The position numbers and the translations under genes were made by a program. 64,000 nucleotides of DNA, taken from assembly GCA_021292165.1 (NCBI GenBank), contig JAHFWL010000232.1, positions 124,001 to 188,000 of the forward strand, in the 5' to 3' direction. Below are positions 33,340 to 43,137 of this stretch, piece after piece. Position 1 is the stretch's first letter; every line of letters begins with the position of its first letter. The stretch comes from Shinisaurus crocodilurus (taxonomy: Eukaryota > Chordata > Lepidosauria > Squamata > Shinisauridae). The notes under the pieces are model-generated. The model was given only the letters and a program-made list of their open reading frames with translations. It had not been told where the DNA came from and searched no databases.

Positions 33340-33770
33340 CTTGATGGGGGGGTGAATCGCCTTGGCTCTCTGTGCCGCGCCCCCCCGATCCTCAAATTCT
33401 CCATGGTACGGAGGGGCTCTCTGGCCACTCTCCGTGCCGCTCACGCGGGCTACCATCGCATCACTTCTGGCTGGCCGGAAGTGATGCGACGGGCCCTGCA
33501 CCAATGCAGCTGAACCCTGTTGCTGCGGTTTTGGCATAGAAACCAGGGCAACAGGGCTTAAAACGGCTGCAAGCGCAGAGCCCGTCACATCACAGCTGAA
33601 AATGATGTGACGGGAGCCCGCGCTGGCAGCGCGGCACGGCGCAACAGACCGAGCGGTGGACGAGCAGGCCACAAGGTAGATCCGCAAGTCGCTGTGAATA
33701 TTGGGGGGCTGCGAGTGGGGCTGATTTCGGCCAGCTCAAGCCCCCCGATATTCGCAGTGACATCCCTATA
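33340..33770. mobile_element. Family B element, diverged
   Basis: GC-rich with several inverted pairs: 'gcatcacttctggc' with 'gccggaagtgatgc' (33,458-33,490), and 'aaccctgttgctgcgg' near 'aaccagggcaacaggg'. Right end 'attcgcagtgacatcccta' (about 33,768). The left boundary is unclear, obscured by the ATG microsatellite. Confidence 0.55.
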
Positions 33771-34129
33771 TAATATTTTGTAAACTGAGGATAGTTTTCA
33801 TTGAAGCCTGGACACTGTGCCTGCCCTAGGACATTGCTGATAATTTCATGTTACTTTGGGAGAGATTTGTAATTTAATTTAAATATGTTTTGCATTGCAG
33901 GAGGTCCAGGTACAATTTTGGACCCACACAGGAAGCTGCCCATATCAGCTCAGAATATTTCTCATTCTCCATCTAGCCCAGCAGGGCCAGCATTGGGCAT
34001 TGGCACCATTGGGCCCTTGTCGACAGCCCGATTTCTCATGAAGAGTGCAGGGCTGACTATAGTGGCCACTTAGGAGTTGCCAAAAAAGAGAGAGAGAGGG
34101 AATGCATCAACAAAAAAGTTGACAAAATG

Positions 34130-34760
34130 GGACACCCGTTTGCATAAAAAAATGCATATGCTAATTTTAGGTATAGATGCAAATTTAGAAATAATGGCTA
34201 TAATTTGAACAGAAATATGATGTTGCCTGTATCAAGAGTGGACATAATGAGTCAAGACACAAAATTATGGTACAGATTAGGGCCACATTTATTGAACAAT
34301 CAAGATCTGAGAAGGGAAAGAAGTGTGGGTCCCTATACCAGCCCCTTGCCAGTAGATGTTTTAGGGTGATGCATCCAAAACCCTAAGGGGTGGTGCGTGT
34401 CAAATTCCCACACCTGAGTTTTACACCAGTGCCGGTTTTGGGAGACCTTCCCCTGTGATCTTCTCCAGGAGCCCCCAAATGTGACCAAATTAAACCAACC
34501 AACCAAAAAAACAACAAAACAAAACCAGCCAATAGTAAAACAACCCCGATCACTGCCTCACAGTGTGAAGCAGGCGAAGCAGGCGCATTTCCCCATATGG
34601 CCAATTGAGTCGATGAGCCAAAATTCCTACTCGCCTCCCTAACAGGTGACCAGCAGAGCCCACAATGCTAACAGGGAGGGAGCTGTGGATGAAAGAGGCT
34701 GAGGGCAGGGCTGACGTGACTAATATTGTCCCTGACGCCCCCCCACACACACAAAGTTCT
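34130..34760. repeat. Second copy of the edge of the 1.8 kb repeat (LTR-like)
   Basis: 34,150-34,215 matches 745-810, and 34,225-34,460 matches 1,830-2,060 (landmarks 'agggccacatttattgaa', 'aggggtgg' and 'gagttttacacca'). The minus strand has AATAAA in the shared block. A solitary edge would suit a solo LTR or truncated copy, but terminal repeats could not be proven. Confidence 0.45.
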
Positions 34761-35002
34761 CCTTATCCCTAGCTACTCGTGAGTAGGGGAAGAGAAATCT
34801 CAACATGTTTGCCTGCTCAGTCTGACGTCCAGGTGCTAACTGTGGATGGGTATCTGAGGCTGGCACCGCCTTCTTCGATTCTCGCACGATGCCTCTCTGG
34901 TCCCACCAGAGCCTGGACACCAGAGAGCCACTATGTCAGGGCCCTAGAAGCATTGTGGGCCGAGCCCATCTTGTTTTTAGTCTTCTGTGAGCTGCTCCAG
35001 GA

Positions 35003-35139
35003 CAGTGTTCTCCAACTGTGGGTCCCCAGATGTTTTTGGCCTACAACTCCCAGCATGCCCCCAGCCAGCATAGCTGGCTGGGGGCATGCTGGGAGTTGTA
35101 GGCCAAAAACATCTGGGGACCCAAGGTTGGAGAACACTG
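35003..35139. mobile_element. Family F near-perfect palindromic MITE
   Basis: 137 bp, CAGTGTTCTCC...GGAGAACACTG. Almost the whole length is self-complementary ('cctacaactcccagcatgcc' against its inverse) around a tiny centre 'agctggc'. Flanks CTCCAGGA (34,995-35,002) and CTCTAGGA (35,140-35,147) form an 8-bp TSD with one mismatch. hAT-type. Confidence 0.9.
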
Positions 35140-35173
35140 CTCTAGGAGACGTTTCATCTGAAGAGTGGGATTA

Positions 35174-35225
35174 AAAATATATATATATATATCCTGTAAA
35201 CAATTAATTAATTAATTAATTAAAA
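35174..35225. repeat. (TA)n and (AATT)n tracts
   Basis: Short TA run at 35,174-35,192 and AATT run at 35,203-35,224. Confidence 0.8.
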
Positions 35226-35304
35226 CAGTGAGCGCAAGCAGTAACACTTTGCTGGCTACACTGGCATGTTTTTGCCGCTGATTTGCTTGCCTGCCACCAT
35301 GAAA

Positions 35305-35416
35305 GTAAGATAAGAAAAGGCGAGGAGGCGGGCGAGCAGAGCTCGGTGGGTCGAGCCCAGCGAGTTTGCCGGACTTCTACACACACACCCCAATCGAGCT
35401 CTGCACACAGCCCTAA
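35305..35416. mobile_element. Family B 3' end fragment
   Basis: 'gcgagcagagctcggtgggt', 'cgagcccagcgagtttgccg', 'caatcgagctctgcacac' and then a mutated CCCTA end are the right part of family B as seen at 14.43-14.49 kb. Confidence 0.6.
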
Positions 35417-35419
35417 TAG

Positions 35420-36130
35420 AGGGAGGACAAAGGGGGAAGGTCTGCCTGGATCGAAGATTGGGTGGGGCCAGGAGGCAACTCTTTCCTTCTCTTCCTGCCC
35501 GCTGAAGACATGATCATCGGCAGGTCCGGGAACAGGAAGGAGAACCTGGCACCACCCTAACATTTTTCAAGTTGTTTATTAAAAAATAAATTTTTGAAGG
35601 GGGCAAGGAGTGGGGAGCATTAACTCCTCCTCCCGGCTGCTTCTGCTGAACTGCTGGAAGTCCCCGCTAGTGCTGCATCTTTTTTGTTCTATGGGCTTTG
35701 AGTGCAGATTGCATTCAGGTCTGCATTTGGTTTCAGGCGGTGCAAACTTGGTAGATTCTGGTCAAAAATTAATTGCAACATTTTTTCCCCCATACATCTC
35801 TAGCACTGGTGTGAACCTCGAGACACTTAGCTGTATGAGTAGACATAATTGAGCAGAGTGGGACTTACTTCTAAATAAACATGCATAAAATTCAGTTGCA
35901 TGTGGACTTAGCTGAGCTGCTGTTCTGTAATATGGGGGTAGTACTGCCCTTCCTTTCCTTTCCTTTCCTTTCCTTTCTTCCTTCCTTCCTTCTTTCCTCC
36001 CTCCCTCCCTGTACAAAATGTATTTATTTTCAAGTCTGCTCTTTTTAAAAACAAAAACAAAACCAGTCTTGGTCCGGTTGTATTTATAGTACAGATCTAG
36101 GTCAGTTCTTATTTTATCCAAACTGCATTG
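35420..36130. other. No gene seen; pyrimidine-rich tract
   Basis: Mostly unrecognised. 35,820-35,905 has words of the 'gcaatcctatgcatg' type MITE family, diverged. 35,948-36,010 is a CCTTT/CCTT microsatellite. Confidence 0.4.
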
Positions 36131-36740
36131 TACCCAGCCCTAGTTGTATCAATGAATTACCTGTTTGGAAGACAGAGGAGAGGAACGGTATATGCACATG
36201 CCGGCATTTGCCTTGTTTACGAGAAGTCACCAGCAGTTTCGAAAGCTAATGGAAGCATCAAACATGACCCTCCGTTTCCCCATTAAAATGTAGATAGAGC
36301 AATGTACTGTCTGTGTGGTGACATTACGTATTTTGGCAGGCAGGGCATTGCACTAAAATCTCTTCTGGCTGGGTAGGCAGATGTTAAATATGACACTTGT
36401 AAAGAAGGGAGGCTCAGCACCAACGATTGCATCCTGTAATAGAGAAAGTTGTTGTAGTTCCCTCTTGGAGCTGTTCACAAAGCTGGCACACCTGGGGCTG
36501 TGGGTACGGAGGGGCAAACAAGAGGTTATGCAAATATGGAGATGCACCATCTATAGAAATGCCGTGCCTTCGGATATCACAACACTTCACATTGATCTGC
36601 AGCCAAAAATGTGGAGATCTGTATGTGTATGTGGGGCACAGGACATAGTGGGGCTTCTAGACATGGGTAATTTCTACGAGCTCATTAGAAAGAAGAGATA
36701 AACAAACACCTCTACCATGTGTAGCCCAGATTTTGTAAAT
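36130..36740. other. Unique-looking block, possibly conserved
   Basis: No repeat words. It contains mixed-composition sequence such as 'gcacatgccggcatttgcct' and 'gtgacattacgtattttggc', unlike the surrounding MITE DNA. No open frame of convincing character. Confidence 0.3.
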
Positions 36741-36750
36741 ATGACTAGTC

Positions 36751-36789
36751 TGTGTGCGTGTGCGTGTGCGTGTGCGTGTGCGTGTGCGT
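36751..36789. repeat. (GTGTGC)n hexanucleotide microsatellite
   Basis: Six units of GTGTGC. Confidence 0.95.
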
Positions 36790-37304
36790 ATCCTTACGCC
36801 AGCAGTCTCCTCTCATGAACAACGAAACCTTGCTTGAGCCTTTCTGTCTAAAGACAAATAAATTCGTATTTTTCTTTTCTTTTCATGGAAAAGGAGCTGC
36901 AATTTCTCGTGGCTCCAATGCTACACTGCTCATATGAGCGTGTTTTAGGACATGATGGCCACTGAAATTGCCCCGTTGAGTATGTACAAAGCCCCTCTGA
37001 AAAGTATTATGGATCTTATTGAATTTCTCTCAACTTCCCTAAAATTTCTTATAGACCTCCACAAAACTCACCCTGGGAGGCCAGCATGAGATAACACATA
37101 GCAGGAAGCAGAAGAGTCCCTTGAAGACTTGCATCTTCATGGGAACAACCTCTACCACCGTCCTGCTGCTCCATCCTGATCAAGGTTTCTGCCTGGTGTG
37201 TTTGTTTGTTTTGGGGTTGCTTTTCATTTTGAGATGGGGGACAAAACAGCAAGCAGCAGAGGAATTGTGCGCTTGAGATAAGAATGAGATGAGATGAGAT
37301 AAGA

Positions 37305-37678
37305 TGAGAAATTCATTCCAGTTTGGTTTTGATCCACATTTACCCAGTCCACACCTTCTGGAACAGACATGGATTTGGACGCAATCTGGCAATGTGATTC
37401 ACTTGTTTGACAGAATGCATACATTTGAAAAATGCACATGAAAAAAATGTGTACTTTTGAAAAATGGACAGGAACATATTTTAATCAATGGGAGAAGAAT
37501 GCATACATTTCAAAGATATGCACAATTGATGTGCACATTTGGAAAAATACGCACAGATTTTCATGAAAAAAGAATAAAGCTTGCAATCTGATATTGACTT
37601 GAATTGGAATGAGTTTTGTTTGAGATGGAATACAGAGAATTTCAGTGAGCTTGGGTTTTGCTGATTTGCACATCCCTA
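37305..37678 (-). mobile_element. Family A element
   Basis: 'gagaaattcattccagtttg', 'acccagtccacaccttctgg', 'ttgaaaaatgcacatgaaaa' and 'gatatgcacaattgatgtgc' lead to 'ttttgctgatttgcacatcc' and CCCTA. The left TAGGG end is replaced by a GAGAT microsatellite (37,285-37,310). Confidence 0.7.
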
Positions 37679-37734
37679 CGAGTGTTGAGATGTTCTTTCA
37701 AGTGTGTGACACTCCCAAACCCACCAGGGATCTT

Positions 37735-37812
37735 AGAGAGCTGTTGCCAATCAGGGTAGACAAACCAATGGCTTAGCTCAGTTCAAGGCAGCTTCCTACT
37801 TTTATGCAACTT
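37735..37812 (+). mobile_element. tRNA-Ala SINE 3' fragment
   Basis: 'tagctcagttcaaggcagct' with 'tcctacttttatg' matches the end of the SINE at 24.9 kb. Confidence 0.5.
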
Positions 37813-37961
37813 CATTTACTGCAAGGCTTCACGACCGGTGGCCCAGGGACCTTATGCTCTCCTCCAAGATAAATCCCACCATTGATGCCCTGACCAAGGC
37901 CACCAATTCCCTGTCACTGCCACCAAATTCCCTCCTGCCTTTACTCTCCACTCATTATTAT

Positions 37962-38800
37962 TATTAGTAGTACTATATTTATTTATATCCCGCCTTTTTC
38001 CCAATACTGGGACTCAGGAAGGCATTACAATATTAAAAACTTGTACAATTAAATCATATAAATTGGAATATACAAAAGTTAAAAATATAATTAAAGTAGC
38101 TATAATATTAAAATTATATAAAAAATATCAAAGTTAAAACAACAGTAGTGGTGGGCGATCCACCCACCACCCGACTCTCAGGATACTCAGTGAGTGCTGC
38201 CACTGCGCCCGCTGAGCCGGGCCAACAACAAGCACCAGCCGAGATGCTCGCTGGACTTCCGGGTTCCCAGCGGTGCATTTTTTTAATGTAGAAAATGGCA
38301 TAAGATACGTTAAAAGCAGCCACGGTTTGCGCAAGTTATGCAAATCGCGGCCGCTTTTTACGTATCTTATGCCATTTTCTATGTAAAAAGTGCACCACTG
38401 GGAACCCAGAAGTCGCTTGAACGTGAGTCAAGCCGGGCAAACAAGTAGGTGGGACAGAGTTCAGGGGGTCGAACGAAATCCTCACACATCCCTAACAACA
38501 GTATAAGGAGTGGAATCCATCGCATTCTTAAAGGTCCAGGCCATTCCCAAAGGCCTGCTGGAAGAAAAAAGTTTTCGCCTGCCTCCGGAAGCATACCAAG
38601 GAGGGCGCCATTCTAGCCTCCTTGGGAAGGGAATTCCAGAGTGTCGGGGCAACCACTGAGAAGGCCCTCTGCTGAGTTCCTGCCAGGCATGCCTGAGATG
38701 GTGGTGGAGCCAAGAGAAGGGCCTCCCCTAAAGATCTTAGGGTACGGGCAGGCTCATAACAGAAAATACGGTCTTTCAGATAACCTGGACCCAATCCATT
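37962..38800 (-). mobile_element. L2-like LINE 3' end, antisense, interrupted by a B element
   Basis: 'tttatttatatcccgccttt' (37,977 on) opens the antisense tail. After the B insertion, 38,500-38,800 translates on the minus strand with RAFSVVAPTLWNSLPKEARM, the conserved C-terminal motif of L2-type ORF2, preceded by LRSLGEALLLAPP and followed by CFRRQAKTFFFQQAFG. It is a relic and frameless upstream. Confidence 0.8.
38146..38494. mobile_element. Family B hairpin element inserted in L2
   Basis: TAGTGGTGGGCGATCC...CACACATCCCTA. An 8-bp direct repeat AACAACAG lies at both edges, with a one-base uncertainty in the boundary. About 38,256-38,411 is a long inverted repeat: 'aaaatggcataagatacg' pairs with 'cgtatcttatgccatttt' around 'gcaaatcgcggccgc'. 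Confidence 0.85.
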
Positions 38801-40076
38801 CCCCAGAGATCCCTCATTCTCTCATTCCCCAGAGATCCTGATACAGAGAACTCTTTCCCTGCTGCTGCTAGCAGCGAGGAAAAAGCAATCTCTAATTTCT
38901 GCTGCTGTGTGGGCATGCACGCACAGGCCAAGCCCTCCTTGCCAGTATCACATGCAACCCTTGAGGCTGAAAAATATGTGCACCCCAGAGATTTACAGAG
39001 ATATGGACACACCCCAGCAGCTAGCCAATCCTTTATCTTTCCCCTGTCTCTCTTGCTATTTGTCCAGGTTTCTATGCCCACGAGAAATGCTAGTGATTTC
39101 CTGGAAAATACTACCCCCTACAGTCAAATTCAGAATCAGAAGCAACTCAAAGCTTCTTGGCTGGCTCTCAAGCTCCTCTGTGTGCCTTGGTAGGTGATGT
39201 GGATACGTACGGGGAAAGGCAACAAAAACGGTTTGTTTGTTTCTTTGCTTGATGGCTGCAGTAGAATATAATTTGGCAGAAATAATGAGACTCAATTGCT
39301 CATAAGTAAACTGCAGCTTAAACAAAGGCGTCAGGGCCGTAATTGTTGGCCTGTCAGTTGTTTCAACAGCATGCTTTGTCATTGACTTTATCAGGAGACA
39401 TTCTAAACTGGCTAAAAAGTTACGATGAACTAATTGAGCAAGAAGGGAAGGAGAGGGGGAGCTAAGAGCTTTGTAATGGCACATGGCCTATTTCTGAAGC
39501 CACTCTATGTTTGTTTTTGTTGTTTTTTACTAAGTTTCCTTCTCAGCCCAAGTTGGCTTCTGGTGTATTGTTTAGGGATCCCAAATTCTCCCAAAGAGTT
39601 ACATGAGCAAATGGGTATGGAAGTGGTAGATATAGACTTGCATTGATGAGATGGGTCTCAGGATGTCTTCCTGGGTCCCTCTTGGATCCTCTTTGCAGAG
39701 AAATAATATGAGATTGTCCCCATGTAGTAACAAGTAAACACTCCGGCACTTCCTTCAAAAAGCCAAGCCATGATCACATCTATTTGCATCAACAGGAGCA
39801 TCCAAAACCACCCAGGACTCTACTTGACAGGAGATGTTGATCCTATGTGCAGCTCCCTGTGGAGGCAAACTGTTGAATTATTGCAGGCAGCAGCTTCTTA
39901 GTGAAAAACCTTCTGGGCTGATTCTGCCCACCAAGGCTGACAATTGAATCTTGGAAGAAAGATCCAATGGTCCTGGCTTGCTCTCCAGTCCTTACTTCTG
40001 GCTTCTCCCATGGCTTCTGGTTTGCCGCTCCTGCTTCACCTCACTCCGCTGCCCATGACCCAGTCCTGACAGCAGG
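38801..40076. other. Unique-looking DNA, no gene seen
   Basis: 39,080-39,480 is non-repetitive and balanced in composition ('ggcgtcagggccgtaattgt', 'gctttgtcattgacttta'). It may be a conserved block. Short overlapping frames on both strands show no recognisable domain. Confidence 0.35.
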
Positions 40077-40317
40077 GCCAGTGTGGCGTAGTGGTTAGGG
40101 TGTTGGACTGGGACTCAGGAGATCCGGGTTCTAGTCCCCGCTCGGCCATGAAACTCGCTGGGTGACTTTGGGCCAGTCACTGACTCTCAGCCTAACCTAC
40201 CTCACAGGGTTGTTGTGAGGATAACATGGAGAGGAGGAGGAGGACTATGTAAGCCACCTTGGGTTCCTTGCAGGAAAAAAGGTGGGGTATAAATATAATT
40301 AAAAAAATAAATAAAAA
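40077..40317 (+). mobile_element. Full-length Sauria-type tRNA SINE
   Basis: The head 'gccagtgtggcgtagtggtt' has an A-box-like 'tggcgtagtgg' and a B-box-like 'ggttctagtcc'. The body 'tgggccagtcactgactctc' is followed by the Bov-B-like 3' end 'gccaccttgggttccttg', 'aggtggggtataaata' and an (AATA)n tail. This is the best-preserved copy in the window. It depends on a partner LINE for reverse transcription through the shared tail. Confidence 0.9.
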
Positions 40318-40646
40318 GGGTAGGCATGGCCGTACACCTGCCTGGGGCCCATTGATAAGAGCCCCCCAGGAGTGTCTCCCCTGCTCCTCACCATTGCAAC
40401 CTGCTTATTCACCTGCCTCTCACTCTGGCCGAGACAAAGGTGGTGGTGAGAAGGAGGAGCACTGCCTACATGCTACCTGGCTCTCTGCCTGTCAATCAAG
40501 CAAGTGGTAGTCATGGTGAGAAAGAGGAGGAGCTGGAGCAGAATCCTTCTGGAATGCTGAAAAAAGTTTCCCGTTGATTCTCATGAGTGATGATCCTACA
40601 GTTGCTCCCCATGGATTGCCCATGTTGCTGCTCACATTAGACATAC

Positions 40647-42306
40647 ATTAGGGATGCCATAATTATCACCCTCTTTAAGAAGGGTGATAGAACAGACTGT
40701 GGAAACTATCGGGGCATTTCTCTCTTAGCAACCGCAGGTAAAATATTTGCTAGGATTCTCGCAAACCGTCTTCTATCTATTTCAGAAGAGATCCTCCCTG
40801 AAACTCAATATGGTTTCCGCCCCTCTAGAGGGACAGTAGACATGATTTTTACTGCACGTCAGCTCCAAGAAAAATGCCGGGAGCAAAATCAACCCCTTTA
40901 TATGGCATTTATCGATTTGGCTAAGGCCTTTGATACTGTAGACCGTACAGCTCTCTGGACTATCCTTATGAAAATTGGATGCCCCAATAAATTTGTGAAT
41001 ATCTTGCGACTTCTCCATGACAACATGACGGCAACGGTTTTGGACAACAACGGCTCTCATGGTGCTCCATTTAAAGTGGGATCAGGTGTTAAACAGGGAT
41101 GTGTTATCGCCCCAACATTATTTGCCATTTTCATCGCCATGGTTTTACATCTAGTCAAGGGGAAACTTCCCACTGGTGTGGGAATTATATATCGAACAGA
41201 TGGAAAGCTTTTTAATCTCAGCAGACTGAAAGCAAAAAGTAAGGTAATTACAACCTCCGTTGTGGAACTTCAGTATGCTGATGATAATGTGGTCTCCGCA
41301 CATTCAGAGGATGATCTCCAAACTATCCTAAATGCTTTTGCAGAAGCATACGAAAAACTTGGTCTCTCACTTAACATCAAAAAAACCAAAGTGCTTCATC
41401 AGCAAGTGCAAGCTAACCCTTTGGTGATGCCATCTATCCAGCTTGGCGGGACAATACTGGAAAATGTCGATCATTTTCTCTATCTTGGCAGCTATCTTTC
41501 TGTTACAGCTAACATCGACAGTGAAATCCAGCATCGTTTGAGCTCCGCAAGTGCCGCATTTTCTCGAATGAAACATAGAGTGTTCGAGGATCGGGATATT
41601 TGTAAGAAGACCAAAACACTGGTTTATGAAGCCATTGTATTACCAACTTTATTGTATGCCTGCGAAACATGGACTATCTATAAACGTCACTTCCACCTCC
41701 TTGAAAGGTTTCATCAACGTTGCCTCCGGAAAATCCTGCGAATTACTTGGGAAGATAGACGAACAAATGTCAGTGTACTGGAAGAAGCAAAGACTACTAG
41801 CATTGAAAAAATGATCCTTCAACGCCAACTTCAGTGGACCGGTCATGTTGTTCGAATGCCTGACTGCCGTCTTCCAAAGCAGTTACTTTACTCCCAACTC
41901 AAGGATGGAAAGCGGAATATCGGTGGTCAATACAAGAGGTTTAAAGATGTTCATAAGGCTAATCTAAAAAAATGCAATATAAACATCGAAAACTGGGAAG
42001 CTCTGGCCCATGAACGATCTAAATGGAGGTTGGCCTTTCACAAAGGTTCCATGGACTTTGAAGAAGCCCGAGTGCAAGGTGAAAGGGAGAAACGTGCTAA
42101 GCGAAAAGCACGTCAAATGAATCCTTTACAGGACCATCTTCTATCTGGTAACCTGTGTCCTCACTGTGGGAAGCTTTGTGGATCTAGAATTGGCCTCCAC
42201 AGTCACTTACGGACCCATCGATAGAGACTACACAATCTTCTTTAGAATTTCCTCCTTTTATCCCGGAAGACAATCTTACTCGGTCACGAGTGATCGCCTG
42301 ATGATG
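40647..42306 (+). mobile_element. 5'-truncated non-LTR LINE with TSD
   Basis: A single insertion flanked by AGACATAC (40,639-40,646 and 42,307-42,314). It begins in mid-ORF (frame codes DAIIITLFKKGD) and ends with a short 3' UTR 'cactcgtgatcgcctg' and a GAT repeat tail. 5' truncation, direct flanking repeat and simple 3' tail are the marks of target-primed reverse transcription. The clade is uncertain: an APE-type RT with a C-terminal C2H2 finger, perhaps Ingi/Vingi- or RTE-related. Confidence 0.85.
40653..42224 (+). CDS. LINE reverse transcriptase ORF, 5'-truncated but open
   Basis: This is the RNA-templated DNA polymerase of the LINE. The frame is open without a stop from 40,653 to 42,224. 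The first Met is at 40,842 and would give 460 residues, but RT homology (DCGNYRGISLL, GFRPSRGT) starts 63 codons before it, so this Met is not the native start. Counting from that Met: catalytic FIDLAKAFD at 23-31, GVKQGC at 82-87, catalytic YADD at 145-148, SLNIKKTKVL at 176-185, a thumb-like region, WTGHVVRM, and a C-terminal C2H2 finger C439-x2-C442-x12-H455-x3-H459. The endonuclease domain is lost with the 5' end, so it cannot jump on its own. The intact frame points to a young insertion. Confidence 0.85.
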   Translation, partial: DAIIITLFKKGDRTDCGNYRGISLLATAGKIFARILANRLLSISEEILPETQYGFRPSRGTVDMIFTARQLQEKCREQNQPLYMAFIDLAKAFDTVDRTALWTILMKIGCPNKFVNILRLLHDNMTATVLDNNGSHGAPFKVGSGVKQGCVIAPTLFAIFIAMVLHLVKGKLPTGVGIIYRTDGKLFNLSRLKAKSKVITTSVVELQYADDNVVSAHSEDDLQTILNAFAEAYEKLGLSLNIKKTKVLHQQVQANPLVMPSIQLGGTILENVDHFLYLGSYLSVTANIDSEIQHRLSSASAAFSRMKHRVFEDRDICKKTKTLVYEAIVLPTLLYACETWTIYKRHFHLLERFHQRCLRKILRITWEDRRTNVSVLEEAKTTSIEKMILQRQLQWTGHVVRMPDCRLPKQLLYSQLKDGKRNIGGQYKRFKDVHKANLKKCNINIENWEALAHERSKWRLAFHKGSMDFEEARVQGEREKRAKRKARQMNPLQDHLLSGNLCPHCGKLCGSRIGLHSHLRTHR

Positions 42307-42339
42307 AGACATACTTACTAACAGTGCAGGAAGAGAATC

Positions 42340-42428
42340 TCTTCAAGGAAAGGCCATAGCTCAGTGCTAGAGTCCATGAAAAAGCTCACAAATCCAATCC
42401 CTGGAAAAGACCTCTGCATCAGACATAG
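42340..42428 (+). mobile_element. tRNA-Ala SINE fragment
   Basis: 'aaggccatagctcagtgcta' and 'caatccctgg', then 'agacctctgcatcagac', follow tRNA-Ala SINE order. The fragment is cut by the F element at 42,431. Confidence 0.55.
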
Positions 42429-42430
42429 AG

Positions 42431-42566
42431 CAGCCTTCCCTAACCTGGTGGCTTCCAGATGCTTTGGACTACATGTCCCAGGATTCCTGACCTTTGGCCA
42501 GGCTGGCTGGGACTGATAGGAGTTGAGGTCCAAGACATTGGGAGGCCTACAGGTTGGGGAAGTCTT
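42431..42566. mobile_element. Family F MITE
   Basis: 136 bp with 'ccttccctaacctgg' inverted as 'caggttggggaag'. The flanking octamers ACATAGAG and CCCTAGAG agree at 6 of 8 positions and both have TA at the centre. Confidence 0.65.
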
Positions 42567-42637
42567 CCCTAGAGAGTTGCTACTGGTTACTGTCAACTAT
42601 ACTGTTCTAGACAGCCCAACGGCCTGAGTGTCTACCA

Positions 42638-42774
42638 GAAGGCTCTCCAGCCTTGGGTCCCCAGATGTTTTTGGCCTACAACTCCCAGCATGCCCCAGGC
42701 AGCATGGCTAGTGGAAAGGGAATCTGGGAGCTGTAGTCCAGCTACATCTGGGGACCCAAGGTTGGAGAGCCCCG
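42638..42774. mobile_element. Family F MITE
   Basis: 137 bp, GGCTCTCCAGCC near the left end and TTGGAGAGCCCCG at the right. The arms contain 'cctacaactcccagcatgcc'. Flanks GTCTACCA (42,630-42,637) and GTCTACAA (42,775-42,782) form a 7/8 TSD. Confidence 0.8.
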
Positions 42775-42839
42775 GTCTACAAGGAGTGGAGCCTGGTGGC
42801 GCCAACGTCAGTGGGGAGGTGTATCCACTCCGAGTTGCA

Positions 42840-42920
42840 GCCCGAACTTTTCAGGAGCTATCCATGGTGCTGAACCTATTTTGGGATGGGGTGAGGTTCA
42901 GCACCATGGATAGTGTTTTT
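42840..42920. repeat. Short inverted repeat
   Basis: 'ctatccatggtgctgaacct' (42,859-42,878) is inverted as 'aggttcagcaccatggatag' (42,892-42,911) around a 13-nt spacer. It is a perfect 20-bp stem. Confidence 0.8.
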
Positions 42921-42994
42921 GAAGTTCAGACTAAAACCCAGAGTGTATACACTGCCCCACCAACACTGGAGCCACCAACCTCCAGTGTCTATAA

Positions 42995-43129
42995 CAGTGT
43001 TCTCCAACCTTGGGTCCCCAGATGTTTTTGGCCTACAACTCCCACCATGACCCAGCCAGCTACGCTGGCAGGGGCATGCTGGGAGTTGTAGGCCAAAAAC
43101 ATCTGGGGACCCAAGGTTGGAGAACACTG
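42995..43129. mobile_element. Family F MITE with perfect TSD
   Basis: 135 bp, CAGTGTTCTCC...GGAGAACACTG. Flanked by identical GTCTATAA (42,987-42,994 and 43,130-43,137). Nearly identical to the copy at 35,003. Confidence 0.92.
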
Positions 43130-43137
43130 GTCTATAA

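Noticed and set aside
33202..33687. 161-codon minus-strand frame with a histidine run
   Set aside because: The run is the (ATG)n microsatellite read antisense and the rest is a family B element.
34779..35174. 131-codon plus-strand frame
   Set aside because: Its C-terminal half is the F palindrome; the remainder has no recognisable domain.
36752..36937. Frame starting with a Cys-Val run, and possible telomere-like repeat
   Set aside because: It is the (GTGTGC)n microsatellite, which is not a vertebrate TTAGGG repeat.
40077..40317. tRNA gene at the head of the SINE
   Set aside because: Cloverleaf pairing is lost; the sequence is the dispersed SINE head seen in four other copies.
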